NCBI GenBank assembly: GCA_026991575.1
Contig: JALXBF010000016.1
Location: 20,816 to 84,815, forward strand
Direction of reading: 5' to 3'
DNA: 64,000 nucleotides
Origin: Planctomycetota bacterium
Lineage (GTDB): Bacteria > Planctomycetota > Planctomycetia > JALXBF01
The position numbers were made by a program, and so were the translations under genes. Positions 47,590 through 57,274 of this stretch are shown in pieces. The notes under the pieces were generated by a model, which saw only the letters and a program-made list of their open reading frames with translations, made no database searches and was not told where the DNA came from. Positions within the stretch are counted from its first letter, which is position 1. Every line of letters begins with the position of its first letter.

Positions 47590-49725
47590 CTATGGGGCTG
47601 TCGACTTCCCCGCCAGCTCGGCGACTTCGCCCCCCGTCAATGGACGGTCGAACAGGGCGATCTCATCCAGACGACCTTCCCAATTGGACGCGGCGTCACT
47701 GCGCCCTCCGATAAACCACTGGTCCAGTCCGGCCCATACAATGGGCACGTCGTCCGCTTCGATATCCAGCTTGCCATCCAGATAGACGCGCAGCTTGTGG
47801 CCGTCGCGGATGAGCACGACGTGGTGCCAGCGCCACCGTTGCAGCCGGCCGCTGCCGAAGTACCGCTTGCCGCCACGTTCCGTACCGGCCAGGTAGACTA
47901 GCTGACCCGCACGAGGTCCTGCACCCACCACACCCAGGTGTTCGCTGTAGGCCGGCAACCCTCGGTCCCAGCCGCGCGAGTAGAACCAGCCGGCAATCGG
48001 CCGCACGCCCAGCGGCATGCCGTTCCAGACCCACAGCGACACGCTGTAGCGGTCGTTCCTGACGGGCAGGCGAAACCGCAGCCGGCCACCGGCGAACATG
48101 GCCGCTCGATTGGCGCCGGACGCAGCGAATCCTTCCGGGCCTTCCAGGTAGAAGACGACACCGAGTTCGTACGTGCCCAGCGACCGGCCGGTGATGTGAT
48201 CGATCGCTTCCGGCCCGGCAAACTCGTCGGCTCGGAACCATGCTACAGGCCGGAGCCGGGCGGTAGCTTTTGCCAGCGGCCCAAACGGCGGCCGGTCTAG
48301 CCAACGCGGTTGACCGGCCAGTTCTTCCAGCATTTCGATCACCGCCTGGGTAATGCGCGGCTCAGCCGTGACCTCCAGCCCGGCGGACCGTGCCGGCCAG
48401 GTGTTGTAGCCGCCCAGGTAGTGCTGTTCGGGGGGTGGCAGGTAGCCGTCGGCTCCGTTGGTCAGATCGAGCACCACGGTGTGCGGGAACGGGCTGGCGG
48501 CCTTGATCTTCAGCGACGTGATCGCGTAGGTCTCGGTGGGCGTCGTTGCGATCGCGATCTGTCCGATGCGAATCGCCTGGACCACCACCTCTGTCTGTTG
48601 CCACTGGTTCAGGTAGATCTGTTCGCGTGCGTACACCTCTTCGCGCGTCTTCGGCGGACGGTCCCCCATGGCGGCCACGATTCGCTTGGCCCACTCCAGC
48701 CGCTGTCTGTCCGGCACCCGGTAGCGCATCGGCAGGCGTCGTTCTCTGGCATCGATGGCTACGTCGTCCTCGTAGCGTACTGCGGACAGCCCGCTGAGCG
48801 CTCGTTCCGCCAGGGCGCGAGCGTACTGGTCGATTGTGGGGAATGGGTCCCACTGGTCCGGGGGCAGGAAGTAGTCTCGGCGCCAGATGTCGCCGCTGCA
48901 GCCGTGTGCCATGATGGCGACGAACTCCGAGTCGCCTCCGAGCCGCCGTTCGATCTGATCGCAGAACAGGCCGAAGTAGTCCGGACTGATGGCCGGAGCG
49001 CCGTAGTAGTGCATGGAGAATGCGGCCAGCAGAGCCAGCGGTTTGCCATCGGCCGTTTGCACGCTGATCAACGACAGCTCAGGGTCCTCCGGTCCGGTCG
49101 GGCCGGTGGCGTGGTCCTTATTCCGCGCAACATGCATGTTCGCGCGCACCGTGGGGTTGCCAAACGGATCGAGCTGGACCAGATCAGGCCGAAGCACCCA
49201 GCGGCGCAGGGCGGTGAATTCCGGTGCCTGAACGCTGGCGTAGCCGATACGGGCTGGCCTCAGGTTAGCGACCGCGGCACAGATGACCTGGACCAGCTTC
49301 TCCTTCAAGAACGGGACATAGTTTGCATCCGCGTCCGTACCCAGGCACGCGAAGGCCGACGGTACGCTGTGAGCGTGGGTAGCGCCGATCGCAATGTGGT
49401 CGGGCGGCACGCCGCATTGCTTGCGTGCACGCTCTTTCACTTCGTCCAACAGATCACGTGGCATCATGCAGCTGTCCACGGTCACCAGCACGACGACGTC
49501 GTCAGCCGCAGCCAGGGCGAGAGCCCGCGCGTAGATTCGCCCGTAGACCTTCTCTGACGAGCGGCTGAGCATGCCGCCGTTGATCAGGACCGGCAGTTTC
49601 TCCGGCGTCACGTCCACCTTCGCGGCTCCTGCCCGTAGCGGTTCGGCGGAGGTGGGCCGGTCCAGGGCGGTAGCCGTCAGAACGATGCTTGTGGCGAGGA
49701 CAGCCAGCAGCGGTTGCCTGATCAT
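47590..49725 (-). CDS. Neutral ceramidase-like exported protein with LamG-like domain
   Basis: This 711-residue protein has a signal peptide ('LLAVLATSIVLTATALD'). Residues ~30-500 resemble the neutral/alkaline ceramidase-like family, with 'GATHAHSVP' (His 117, 119) and 'MAHGCSGDIWRRD' as likely metal-site segments. Residues ~530-711 are a concanavalin/LamG-like beta-sandwich ('YSVSLWVWNGMP', 'WHHVVLIRDGHKLRVYLDG'). In planctomycetes such proteins are common; the true substrate is unknown and may not be ceramide. Confidence 0.8.
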   Translation of the reverse strand: MIRQPLLAVLATSIVLTATALDRPTSAEPLRAGAAKVDVTPEKLPVLINGGMLSRSSEKVYGRIYARALALAAADDVVVLVTVDSCMMPRDLLDEVKERARKQCGVPPDHIAIGATHAHSVPSAFACLGTDADANYVPFLKEKLVQVICAAVANLRPARIGYASVQAPEFTALRRWVLRPDLVQLDPFGNPTVRANMHVARNKDHATGPTGPEDPELSLISVQTADGKPLALLAAFSMHYYGAPAISPDYFGLFCDQIERRLGGDSEFVAIMAHGCSGDIWRRDYFLPPDQWDPFPTIDQYARALAERALSGLSAVRYEDDVAIDARERRLPMRYRVPDRQRLEWAKRIVAAMGDRPPKTREEVYAREQIYLNQWQQTEVVVQAIRIGQIAIATTPTETYAITSLKIKAASPFPHTVVLDLTNGADGYLPPPEQHYLGGYNTWPARSAGLEVTAEPRITQAVIEMLEELAGQPRWLDRPPFGPLAKATARLRPVAWFRADEFAGPEAIDHITGRSLGTYELGVVFYLEGPEGFAASGANRAAMFAGGRLRFRLPVRNDRYSVSLWVWNGMPLGVRPIAGWFYSRGWDRGLPAYSEHLGVVGAGPRAGQLVYLAGTERGGKRYFGSGRLQRWRWHHVVLIRDGHKLRVYLDGKLDIEADDVPIVWAGLDQWFIGGRSDAASNWEGRLDEIALFDRPLTGGEVAELAGKSTAP

Positions 49726-49758
49726 GGGCGTCGACTCCCGGTGGCTCTGGGCAGTTCT

Positions 49759-50589
49759 CTAACGAGTGCGCTCGATGCCAGCTTCGCGCAGCAGTCGGTC
49801 CGTTGCTTCGTAGGCCTCGCGTACCCAGTCTTCGATCCGGTCCGGTTCGGGCGAGTATTCGAGCTCGATGCTGATGGCTCCGTCGATGCCCAGCTGGGCG
49901 ATTTCCTTCAGATAAGGCACGAACGGGACGACGCCGCGGCCGGGTGGTAGGTCCCCGTGGACTTTGCCGTCGCAATCGGAGATGTGCACGTGGCACGCTC
50001 GCCCCTTCAGCACGCGCAACGCCTCAGGAGGAGTGCCCGACAACACCATGTGCGAAATGTCGATGTTCGCCTGGACGGATGACGGCACATCGACCTCCCG
50101 CAGGAACCGATCCATAGCGTCGATCGTGTTCAGTAATGACAGCTTGAACGGTTCCAGTTCCAGGGCGATCTTCAGGCCCAGGTCAGCCGCGTACTGGCCC
50201 AGTTCTCGCACCGTCTCCACACCCCAACGCCACTGGTCTTCGGGAGCGATCACTTCCTGCTGCCAGATGTACTCTCCCAGGACCAGCAGCACGTTGTGTG
50301 CTTCATATTCGTAGGCCAGGTCCAGATAGGCTCGCACCCGCTGCACGTGGAAGCGGCGGACAGAAGGGTTGAAATCGATCAGGCCGACAGCCACGCAGGG
50401 TAAGCTGACGATGGGCAGCCCAAGCCGATCGCATTCGCGCTTGATCGCGCACTTCTCGCGGACGTCCAGGTCGAGCGGATCGGTGAAGATGTCGATCGAG
50501 TCGAAACCGAGTTCTTTGGTCTTGCGGATGCCGTACAGCGTGTCTCTACCGGTCTGCACCCAGGCAGAGCTGATCAAACCGAGACGCAT
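49759..50589 (-). CDS. Sugar phosphate isomerase/epimerase-like TIM-barrel protein
   Basis: This 276-residue protein belongs to the xylose-isomerase-like TIM-barrel (AP endonuclease 2) fold. 'LELEPF', 'ANIDISHM', 'HVHISDCDGKVHGD' and 'ISIELEY' give the metal-binding Glu, Asp, His and Glu in order. No signal peptide. It lies 33 bases from the preceding ceramidase-like gene and 32 from the Gfo/Idh gene, all minus strand, so the three form an operon, probably for breakdown or conversion of a sugar or cyclitol. Confidence 0.85.
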   Translation of the reverse strand: MRLGLISSAWVQTGRDTLYGIRKTKELGFDSIDIFTDPLDLDVREKCAIKRECDRLGLPIVSLPCVAVGLIDFNPSVRRFHVQRVRAYLDLAYEYEAHNVLLVLGEYIWQQEVIAPEDQWRWGVETVRELGQYAADLGLKIALELEPFKLSLLNTIDAMDRFLREVDVPSSVQANIDISHMVLSGTPPEALRVLKGRACHVHISDCDGKVHGDLPPGRGVVPFVPYLKEIAQLGIDGAISIELEYSPEPDRIEDWVREAYEATDRLLREAGIERTR

Positions 50590-50621
50590 GGCGCTTCCTC
50601 TCCCGGGGTGAATCGGTCAGC

Positions 50622-51749
50622 TCAAGAGCCGCGACCGCGAGCGTCGCGGAGGAGGGCGAGCGGTTCGTACGGGCGATGCTCCTGGCCGCTGCGCAGGGCT
50701 GCTTCGCAGAGGGCGATCGTCTCGAGGTTATCCAGGCCACTTATTTCTGGATCCTCTCCAGTTTCCAGAGCACGCAGTAGTTGCGCCATCGTGCCGACGA
50801 ACGCGTCCGGGAACCAGACCTTTTGCCAGGTTGGTTGGATGATCGCGCGGCCCATGCGGCGGCTGGCGAAGGTCAGCGTACTCGGCTGGCGGGCTGGATA
50901 AGCGGGCCAGCCGATGTCGCCGTACGCGTATCCGTCGGTTCCTTCGATCCGCCAGCGGACAAAGGCCTTGCCCGGAACACCTTCCTTCAGCGGGCCAGCC
51001 CAGACATCGTCCCACGCCGCGGCGCGCGTTCCGGTAGCGTACTCCAAAATGTAAAGGTTGATCCCGTCACGGTGAGCGAACCGGGTGCGCGGGTCGGAAC
51101 GCGTACTGGCGAAGATCCGTTCCGGAGTGCCAAGCCAGAAGCGGAACGTGTCCAGGTGGTGGATGGACATGATGTAGGTCGTCAGGCTCCGTAGGCCCTC
51201 GGCCCAGGGCATCCAGTGGGGGATAGCTCGCATTTCGATCGTCGCCAGAACGGGCTCGCCCAGGTAGCCTTCGGTCAGCAGCCAGCGGGCCGCTCGCACC
51301 GACTGGTCATAGCGCATGTTCTGATTCACGGCCAGCACGATTCCTGCTTGCTGGCATGCCTCCACGATTTCGACAGCGGTCGGCAGGTCCATGGCCAACG
51401 GCTTCTGGGCAAGGATGCCCCGTACCACGGGCCCCAGTTCCACGATGCGGCGGATGATGCCCGGTTGCACATCGGGCGGGACGGCGATGTCGATGACTTC
51501 AACCGAAGGGTCGGCGGCCACGTCTTCAGGGCTGTCGTACACGGCAGGGATGTCAAAGGCGTGGGCCAGCTCTTCGGCTCGGACTCGGGTGCGCGACGTG
51601 ATCGCGCGTACGTTGAACCCGGCCGCTCGGTAGGCGGGTAGATGGCAATCGCGCACGATGAAACCAGCCCCGATCAGGCCGATGCCCGGGGTGGGATCCG
51701 CCGGCAGTCGCGGCTCGTACGCTGAATCAGGTAGCTCAAGGCCACGCAT
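50622..51749 (-). CDS. Gfo/Idh/MocA family oxidoreductase
   Basis: This 375-residue NAD(P)-dependent sugar or cyclitol dehydrogenase has the Rossmann glycine motif 'GLIGAGFI' (24-31) and the catalytic-site 'AQKPLAMD' Lys 116. ATG 51749 follows AGGAGG; a longer in-frame extension upstream is rejected. It is the first gene of the minus-strand operon with the isomerase-like and ceramidase-like genes. Confidence 0.88.
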   Translation of the reverse strand: MRGLELPDSAYEPRLPADPTPGIGLIGAGFIVRDCHLPAYRAAGFNVRAITSRTRVRAEELAHAFDIPAVYDSPEDVAADPSVEVIDIAVPPDVQPGIIRRIVELGPVVRGILAQKPLAMDLPTAVEIVEACQQAGIVLAVNQNMRYDQSVRAARWLLTEGYLGEPVLATIEMRAIPHWMPWAEGLRSLTTYIMSIHHLDTFRFWLGTPERIFASTRSDPRTRFAHRDGINLYILEYATGTRAAAWDDVWAGPLKEGVPGKAFVRWRIEGTDGYAYGDIGWPAYPARQPSTLTFASRRMGRAIIQPTWQKVWFPDAFVGTMAQLLRALETGEDPEISGLDNLETIALCEAALRSGQEHRPYEPLALLRDARGRGS

Positions 51750-52002
51750 GGCAGTCCTCCTGACCCTCGAGCACATTGGCCACCAGTATACTGCAGCCCT
51801 CTCAGAGGCAGCTGCGTTGTGTTTCCAGGCGGGGGTGACCGTTGTTGTGAGCACAGAGGGCGTCTCTTTCTTCCAAGAAGATAGCGCGCGACGCAACGCG
51901 GCGTCCATCAGGACACGCCGCAGCGTGCTGGGACATGAACTCTTCTGGCCTGGTTAGCCGGTCAGCCGGAGCCTGTACTGACGAGCTTTTGGCACTTGGT
52001 GG

Positions 52003-53385
52003 CTAAGGCGGTGTCTTGGTTGTCATTTCTCCTTCACACGGCCGTACAACGCCTCGGCACTCGCCGCCGGCTGCGTGCTCCTGAGCCGTGCCTCCGCAGC
52101 GAGGCGTCATCGCCAGCAGCGTGGCGAAGGCCACATGAACCACCATGACCACCCCAAGCCACGCGAACATCCGTCGGGTACCGGCAAAATGGCCGTCATC
52201 CGCCCCCCAGAACACCTTCAACCGCCCTATCACACGCTCCACCGCCGTACGCCCCCGGTACAGCCGCTCGAACTTCTTCGTTGCGCGAGGCAATGCGGGA
52301 AAACGCCGCAAGTCCAGCTCACGCTTCACCCGCACGGTCAGGCCGTACTTCTTGCCCGCATTGCACCGCTGGGCCATCGGACAACTCCACCCCTCGTGCA
52401 TCGCCGGACAACGGTACTTCAGCGTGCCCCGCGACGGCTCGTAACCGATGTACGCCATCCGGTGCCGCACCACCGGCTCGCTTACCGTGTCGTAGCAGTA
52501 CACCGTCCCCGCTTCGTCGTACACAATGTTCTGCCGTCCCTGCAGACCAGGCAGCACTCGCTCTTGCTCCTCCCGCCACAGCGAGCGTTGCTGAACTACC
52601 GCCTTGATCCCGCGCCTCGATAAGAACCCGTGCACCTCGTTCGTGTCCGCCGCTTTGTCATACAGAAGACTCCGAATCCGCTTCCCCCCAAGATTCTCCT
52701 CTGCCTGCTCCACCAATTCCGGCAGCAACTCCGCGTCCGACCGCTTCGTGCTCGTGATCCGGTACGCCACCGATACCTCATGCTGCACATCAACCAGCAG
52801 GTGCAGCTTGAACCCAAACCACTGCATCACGCGGACCACTCGACCCGCCTCGTCCACATACTCCTTCCGACCACCAGCCGGCGCTGGCAAGCCCTGCGCC
52901 TCTTCCAATGCCGCCTGCCGGCGGCTCGCCCTTCGTCGTGCATGGATCCAGGTCGAGTCGCCAGCGACCTGCTCACCAAGATCATCCACCGCCTCCGCCA
53001 GCCGCTGAACCATCTCATCAAACACCGCCACCAACTCACCAAGGTACGGCTCCTGGCCGAGGCGCTCTAGGAAGCGCGACAGGTTCCACTTCCGTGGCAC
53101 TGCCTCCTCCGACTCAATGCCCACCACTTTCCGCAGTGACTCGTTCCGCCGCAACTCCTGCAGGCAGTGCTCAATGCTTTGGTATCGCAATGCCGCAGTC
53201 AGAGCCAGAATCCGCCACGCCACCTGCACAGGCACATCATTTCGGCCGCGACCGCGCCCTTTCGTCAACGATGCCAGCAACCCCTCGTCGGGGATGACTT
53301 CCAGAAGCTTGCGGATCGTTCGGATCGTAGGGCCGTCCTCCAGCGTCTCCCAGGCAAACAGCCGACGCGTTGTGCTCGGGGCCAT
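52003..53385 (-). CDS. IS transposase, DDE type (IS4/IS5 superfamily, IS1182-like)
   Basis: This 460-residue transposase has a complete set of DDE landmarks: first Asp in 'AGDSTWIHAR', second in 'LLYDKAADTNEV' and the Glu in 'YRGRTAVERVIGRLK'. ATG 53385 follows AGGAG at seven bases; the longer frame upstream is rejected. The reading frame is intact, so the element could be active. Terminal inverted repeats and a target duplication could not be fixed by eye. Confidence 0.85.
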   Translation of the reverse strand: MAPSTTRRLFAWETLEDGPTIRTIRKLLEVIPDEGLLASLTKGRGRGRNDVPVQVAWRILALTAALRYQSIEHCLQELRRNESLRKVVGIESEEAVPRKWNLSRFLERLGQEPYLGELVAVFDEMVQRLAEAVDDLGEQVAGDSTWIHARRRASRRQAALEEAQGLPAPAGGRKEYVDEAGRVVRVMQWFGFKLHLLVDVQHEVSVAYRITSTKRSDAELLPELVEQAEENLGGKRIRSLLYDKAADTNEVHGFLSRRGIKAVVQQRSLWREEQERVLPGLQGRQNIVYDEAGTVYCYDTVSEPVVRHRMAYIGYEPSRGTLKYRCPAMHEGWSCPMAQRCNAGKKYGLTVRVKRELDLRRFPALPRATKKFERLYRGRTAVERVIGRLKVFWGADDGHFAGTRRMFAWLGVVMVVHVAFATLLAMTPRCGGTAQEHAAGGECRGVVRPCEGEMTTKTPP

Positions 53386-53878
53386 CGCGACTCTCCTGAT
53401 GGCAGTGGTTTTGTCAAGGCAAGGGGGGGCACCTCGGAGATACTCTGCGCAGTAACACATCCCTGCGTCGAGCTCTCCTTGGTCGGCAGTTTGTGCTTTT
53501 TCGTTCCGGATCCGCAGACACGGGCTCAGAACACCACTCAGCCAGCCCTTCCGCGGGGAAAGCCTTCTCGGCACCGGCGCACAGGGGTGTGCTGAGGCAA
53601 CAGGTTGCGGGCATCGCTACCGCCCTCGCGCGAGGTGCTGAGCAACGATGCCGGTGAACCGGCTATGATAGAGCGTGTCGTCCCGTTACCGGCGGATGCC
53701 CGAGGCGCTGGCTGCGGCACGCGGCCTGTGGCAGCAGCGGACCTGGCCCACCTTCGGTAGGCGAGTGATTCGTCAAGTGGCTTTCGGGGCTCGATAGCGA
53801 TGCTCGGTACCCGATGGCACGTCGAAGTGTCGGAACTCTGCGCACAACCTAGGACCCGGTGATCGCGAGACTGAGCAT
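53386..53878. other. Spacer between transposase and amidohydrolase
   Basis: These 490 bases hold no gene, RNA or clear repeat that I can support. The right end of the IS should lie within it. The bases just before the amidohydrolase ATG lack a strong ribosome site. Confidence 0.5.
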
Positions 53879-55288
53879 ATGCAGCAGCTTTGCCGACTAC
53901 TCGTAGGCCTGTTCTTCGTTCTAGCCATCGGCCCGTTAGCTTGGGCGCAGGAAAGCAGGCGGGCCGTCCTGTTCATCAACGTGCAGATATTCGACGGGAA
54001 ATCGGAAGAGCTGATCACCGGACACGACGTGCTGGTGGAAGGAAACCGGATCCGGAAGGTAGCGCCGCGGATAAGAGTGAACCGGCCGGTGACAGTCGTG
54101 GACGGCCAGGGCAAGGTCCTGATGCCCGGTCTGATTGATGCGCATACGCACCTAATGGCTGTGAAGTCGTTTGATGAGGCTATATACAGGTATGAGCCGA
54201 CCTATATAGCTGCAGTGGCGACCGAAACAGCGCGACGCACGCTGATGCGTGGCTTCACGACGGTGCGGGATGCCGGTGGCCCGGTCATGGGGTTAAAGCG
54301 TGCCATTGACGAGGGCGTTGTTCCGGGCCCTCGCATCTTCCCCTGCAATGCGTTCATCTCTCAGACCGGGGGCCATGGCGATTTCAATCCGTCGATGACG
54401 TACCTCTCACGCCACTTCGCGGGCCGGTTGGACAAGGCGTATCTTTTTGGATGGACAATTACGGCGGACGGCGTGGGAGAGGTGCGCAAAGCGGCTCGGG
54501 AAGTTCTCCGCTCGGGTGCTAGTCAGCTCAAGGTGATGGGCAGTGGCAGTGTCACCGGAGCGCACGATCCCCTGGACGTAGTCGAGTACTCGCCCGAGGA
54601 GCTACGCGCGATCGTTCAGGAGGCTGCCAACTGGGGCACCTACGTCATGGTGCACGCATACAGTGACGCAGCCGTGCGTGCAGCGATTGAAGCGGGAGTG
54701 CGATCGATCGAGCACGGCCTGATGGCCTCACCAGAGACCTTCAAGCTCATGAAGGAGAAGGGCGTATGGCTATCGACACAGTGCCTCAACTACACCAGGG
54801 ACGTCGACGAGTTCGGCGTCAAGATGCCGCCGAACGTGGTGGCTAAGTTCCGTGAGGCGAAGCGAAGTGCTGACCGAGCGTACCGGCTTGCCAAGCGGAT
54901 CGGTGTGAAAGTCGCCTGGGGCACAGACCTGTTGGGCTCGCTGGACGTCCACAACGCCCAGTCGCTGGAATTCATCGCACGCCGGGAGTACTTCTCGGAT
55001 ATCGAGATCCTGCGTCAGGTTACGTCGCTCAACGGACAACTGCTGGCTCTCTGCGGTCGACGTTCCCCTTATCCGGAAGGACAGCTCGGCGTCATTGCCG
55101 AGGGAGCCTATGCCGATGTGCTCATCGTTGACGGAAATCCGCTGGAAGATGTAACCATACTGGCCAATCCGAGTCGAAACATCCGGCTCATCATGAAGGA
55201 CGGCCTCATCTACAAGAACACGCTCCCTCGCCGGGGGGCGCCGCAGCGGAGGGTGCGATCGCCCGCATCGAATGTCCCGCCGAGGTAG
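53879..55288 (+). CDS. Exported amidohydrolase (imidazolonepropionase-like)
   Basis: This 469-residue protein has a signal peptide ('LVGLFFVLAIGPLAWAQ') and a full binuclear metal site of the amidohydrolase superfamily: His 89 and His 91 ('DAHTHL'), the probably carboxylated Lys 218, His 259, His 279 and Asp 350. It resembles the COG1228 group, whose exported members include dipeptidases and amide hydrolases; the substrate is unknown. It stands alone between mobile-element debris. Confidence 0.85.
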   Translation: MQQLCRLLVGLFFVLAIGPLAWAQESRRAVLFINVQIFDGKSEELITGHDVLVEGNRIRKVAPRIRVNRPVTVVDGQGKVLMPGLIDAHTHLMAVKSFDEAIYRYEPTYIAAVATETARRTLMRGFTTVRDAGGPVMGLKRAIDEGVVPGPRIFPCNAFISQTGGHGDFNPSMTYLSRHFAGRLDKAYLFGWTITADGVGEVRKAAREVLRSGASQLKVMGSGSVTGAHDPLDVVEYSPEELRAIVQEAANWGTYVMVHAYSDAAVRAAIEAGVRSIEHGLMASPETFKLMKEKGVWLSTQCLNYTRDVDEFGVKMPPNVVAKFREAKRSADRAYRLAKRIGVKVAWGTDLLGSLDVHNAQSLEFIARREYFSDIEILRQVTSLNGQLLALCGRRSPYPEGQLGVIAEGAYADVLIVDGNPLEDVTILANPSRNIRLIMKDGLIYKNTLPRRGAPQRRVRSPASNVPPR

Positions 55289-55417
55289 AAACCAGCCAGC
55301 CCGGGGCAGGATGGGCAAACCGCGGTCGCGGACCGGTCAACGCGTTGATGACCGACGTTGTTGGCAGGCGGCCTAGCGAGCAGGCGATGGCTGGCGCCAA
55401 CGTGACGGGCAGGAAGA

Positions 55418-56205
55418 TTACATCTCCCGCTCTGGGCCAGCCGGGCCGTCGGGGTCCTCGTAGAACGCAATCCGGCGGTTGAACGCATCGTAGACGTACG
55501 TCTCACTCCACAGCATATTGCCCTGGCCATCCTTGTGCACCACCGCCGTCAGCCGGTTGCGGTAGTCCCACGTGTACTCCGTTACCTCGCCGGTCACCGT
55601 GTTCGTCTTGCGAATGAGGTTGCCTTCGTTGTCGTACTCGTAGTCGTTGGTTCCATCCGACAGCAACCGGTTGTCCGCACCGGTCACATAGCCCGTCCCG
55701 TGCAGGTGCGACTCCGTTCGATTGCCATTGGGCGTGTAGCGGTAGTACTCGATCAGGTTCCCCTGACCATCCCACACGTCCGTCAACTGACTCTGCGGGT
55801 CGTACGCATACGTGCGCGTCCCTTCCGGGCCGCTGTACGCCACAATCTGACCGGCCGCATCCCAGGTGTAGGCGAAATCCGCCAGCGGCGTCGCATTGCC
55901 CTGCGAATCCACGTAGTCGTGGTCAATCAGCGTCACCCGCGAGGCGGCGTCATAGCTGTAGCTGGTGACAAAGCCCACTGGCGTGGTCACGGTTACCAGC
56001 GTTCCGAGGGCATCGTAGCCGTAGGTGGTCTGGCGGCCGAGCGGATCGATGGTTGCAATGACTTCGTCGGCTGCGTTGTAGAGCGTCTGCCAGACGGGGT
56101 TGTTTGTTGGGTCGGTGTCCTCATCGGGATCGATCGCCTTCACCTGCCGGTGCAGCACGTCGTACTCATAGCGCACCGTGTCGCCGGAGGTAGCCGGGCG
56201 CTTGC
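55418..56205 (-). pseudogene. RHS repeat protein fragment, truncated at both ends
   Basis: About 260 codons encode tandem YD/RHS repeats ('YGYDALGTLVTV', 'YSYDAASRVT', 'YEYDNEGNLIRKT', 'WDYRNRLTAVVHKDGQGN'). The frame has no proper N-terminus: at its 5' side it runs into the dispersed module D (about 56195 on). At its 3' side it stops at 'PDGPAGPEREM', exactly where the RHS gene at the window end continues ('PDGPTGPEPERFTFVL'). The shared part is nearly identical between the two copies. It is a broken RHS piece, left by duplication or recombination. Confidence 0.85.
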
Positions 56206-56586
56206 GAGGGGGTGGAAGAGCAGGAACACCGCCCAGGGGATGGCCGAGTCGACCCGGGAGCGTGCTTCAAGGGGCGGCAGGGGGGCTTTATGCCCGCTGC
56301 CGCTGTGTTGATGGGTAGCGCGGGCGGTACCAGGTTTTGTTTTCTTGTGTTTCCCAGTTGAAAAAGCCCGGACGCCGCGGACGTTGTCCGCCGCGTCGGC
56401 GAGGTGGCATCGCGCTCCCTCCCCGACGACAGCACAGTCTCTCTGTGCACGGCGCCCGCCCAAGGGAATCCCGCCACCCGAGCCGCGGGCGGGATCGACC
56501 CGCCCGCGGGCTGGCGGGAAGGTCTTTTCGAGGTGCGGCGGCACTATACATCAATGTTGTGGGAGGGGGGAGTAAAGGCCCCCCCG
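56195..56586. repeat. Hairpin-rich dispersed module, copy D, with inverted ends
   Basis: It is homologous to modules B and C from 'TTGCGAGGGGG' onwards. The left 'GTGTTGATGGGTAGCGC' recurs inverted at the right as 'GCACTATACATCAATGT', so this copy has imperfect terminal inverted repeats about 250 bases apart. It interrupts or replaces the 5' end of the RHS fragment, which shows that the module can end up inside genes. Confidence 0.65.
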
Positions 56587-56664
56587 GTGCGCGTCCGAGC
56601 GTGGCCGTTCAGCAAGAAAGGAAGAGTCGCTGGACGATGGCGTTTCTTGGTGAATAACCTGTAG

Positions 56665-57102
56665 TTAGTGTTTGTGCCGCATCACGGGAAGTGCCTTGGG
56701 GAGATCACGCGTGGCACCGTGTGGGGCCCGATCCTGAAGCACGGACGGTGGTGGATCAGACAACTGCTTCAGCAGGGGGCAGGCCTGAAGTGTCCGAAGA
56801 CCGCGGCGACGTGCTGCTTCCTTCTGCGGCACGAGCCGTCGTTGTGGGGGTTCGTGTACCACGATGGCGTTGAGCCGACCAACAATGCAGCCGAGCCGGC
56901 ACTGCGGTCACCGGTGATCTGGCGGAAGATCAGCTTCGGCAATGACACCGAATCTGGTGCTCGCTGCACAGAACCGCTGCTGAGCATCGCCGAGACGTGC
57001 CGACAAATTGGCCGCTGCATCCAAACCTTCCTCACGGAAGCACTGCTTACCTATCGGCACGGAAGGCAGTCTCCACGCCTTCTTCCCGAACCTGCCACCT
57101 GA
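56665..57102 (+). pseudogene. IS66 transposase C-terminal remnant
   Basis: About 145 codons match the end of IS66-type transposases: 'GVEPTNNAAEPALRSPVIWRKISFG', read in parts, where intact copies have 'TNNAAERALRPAVIWRK', then 'SIAETCRQIGRCIQTFL'. The N-terminal two thirds, including most of the catalytic core, are gone. It adjoins the module D and the RHS debris. Confidence 0.85.
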
Positions 57103-57274
57103 CCCCACTGACTACTTGTATGTCTGTCCACACTCACCAAGCATTACCCACGTCGCTCAACCTCACCTGGATCCTCGTGCCGCGCCGGCTCTGTGCGCCG
57201 CGTGGGCCGTTGCGGTGCCAGGCCACCTAGGGGCGAGCGTATTCTTCGGGTTCACGCAACCTGCCACTGCTCTA

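Noticed and set aside
52003..53574. Longer transposase start at 53574
   Set aside because: The added 63 residues have no family match, and ATG 53385 has an ideal ribosome site.
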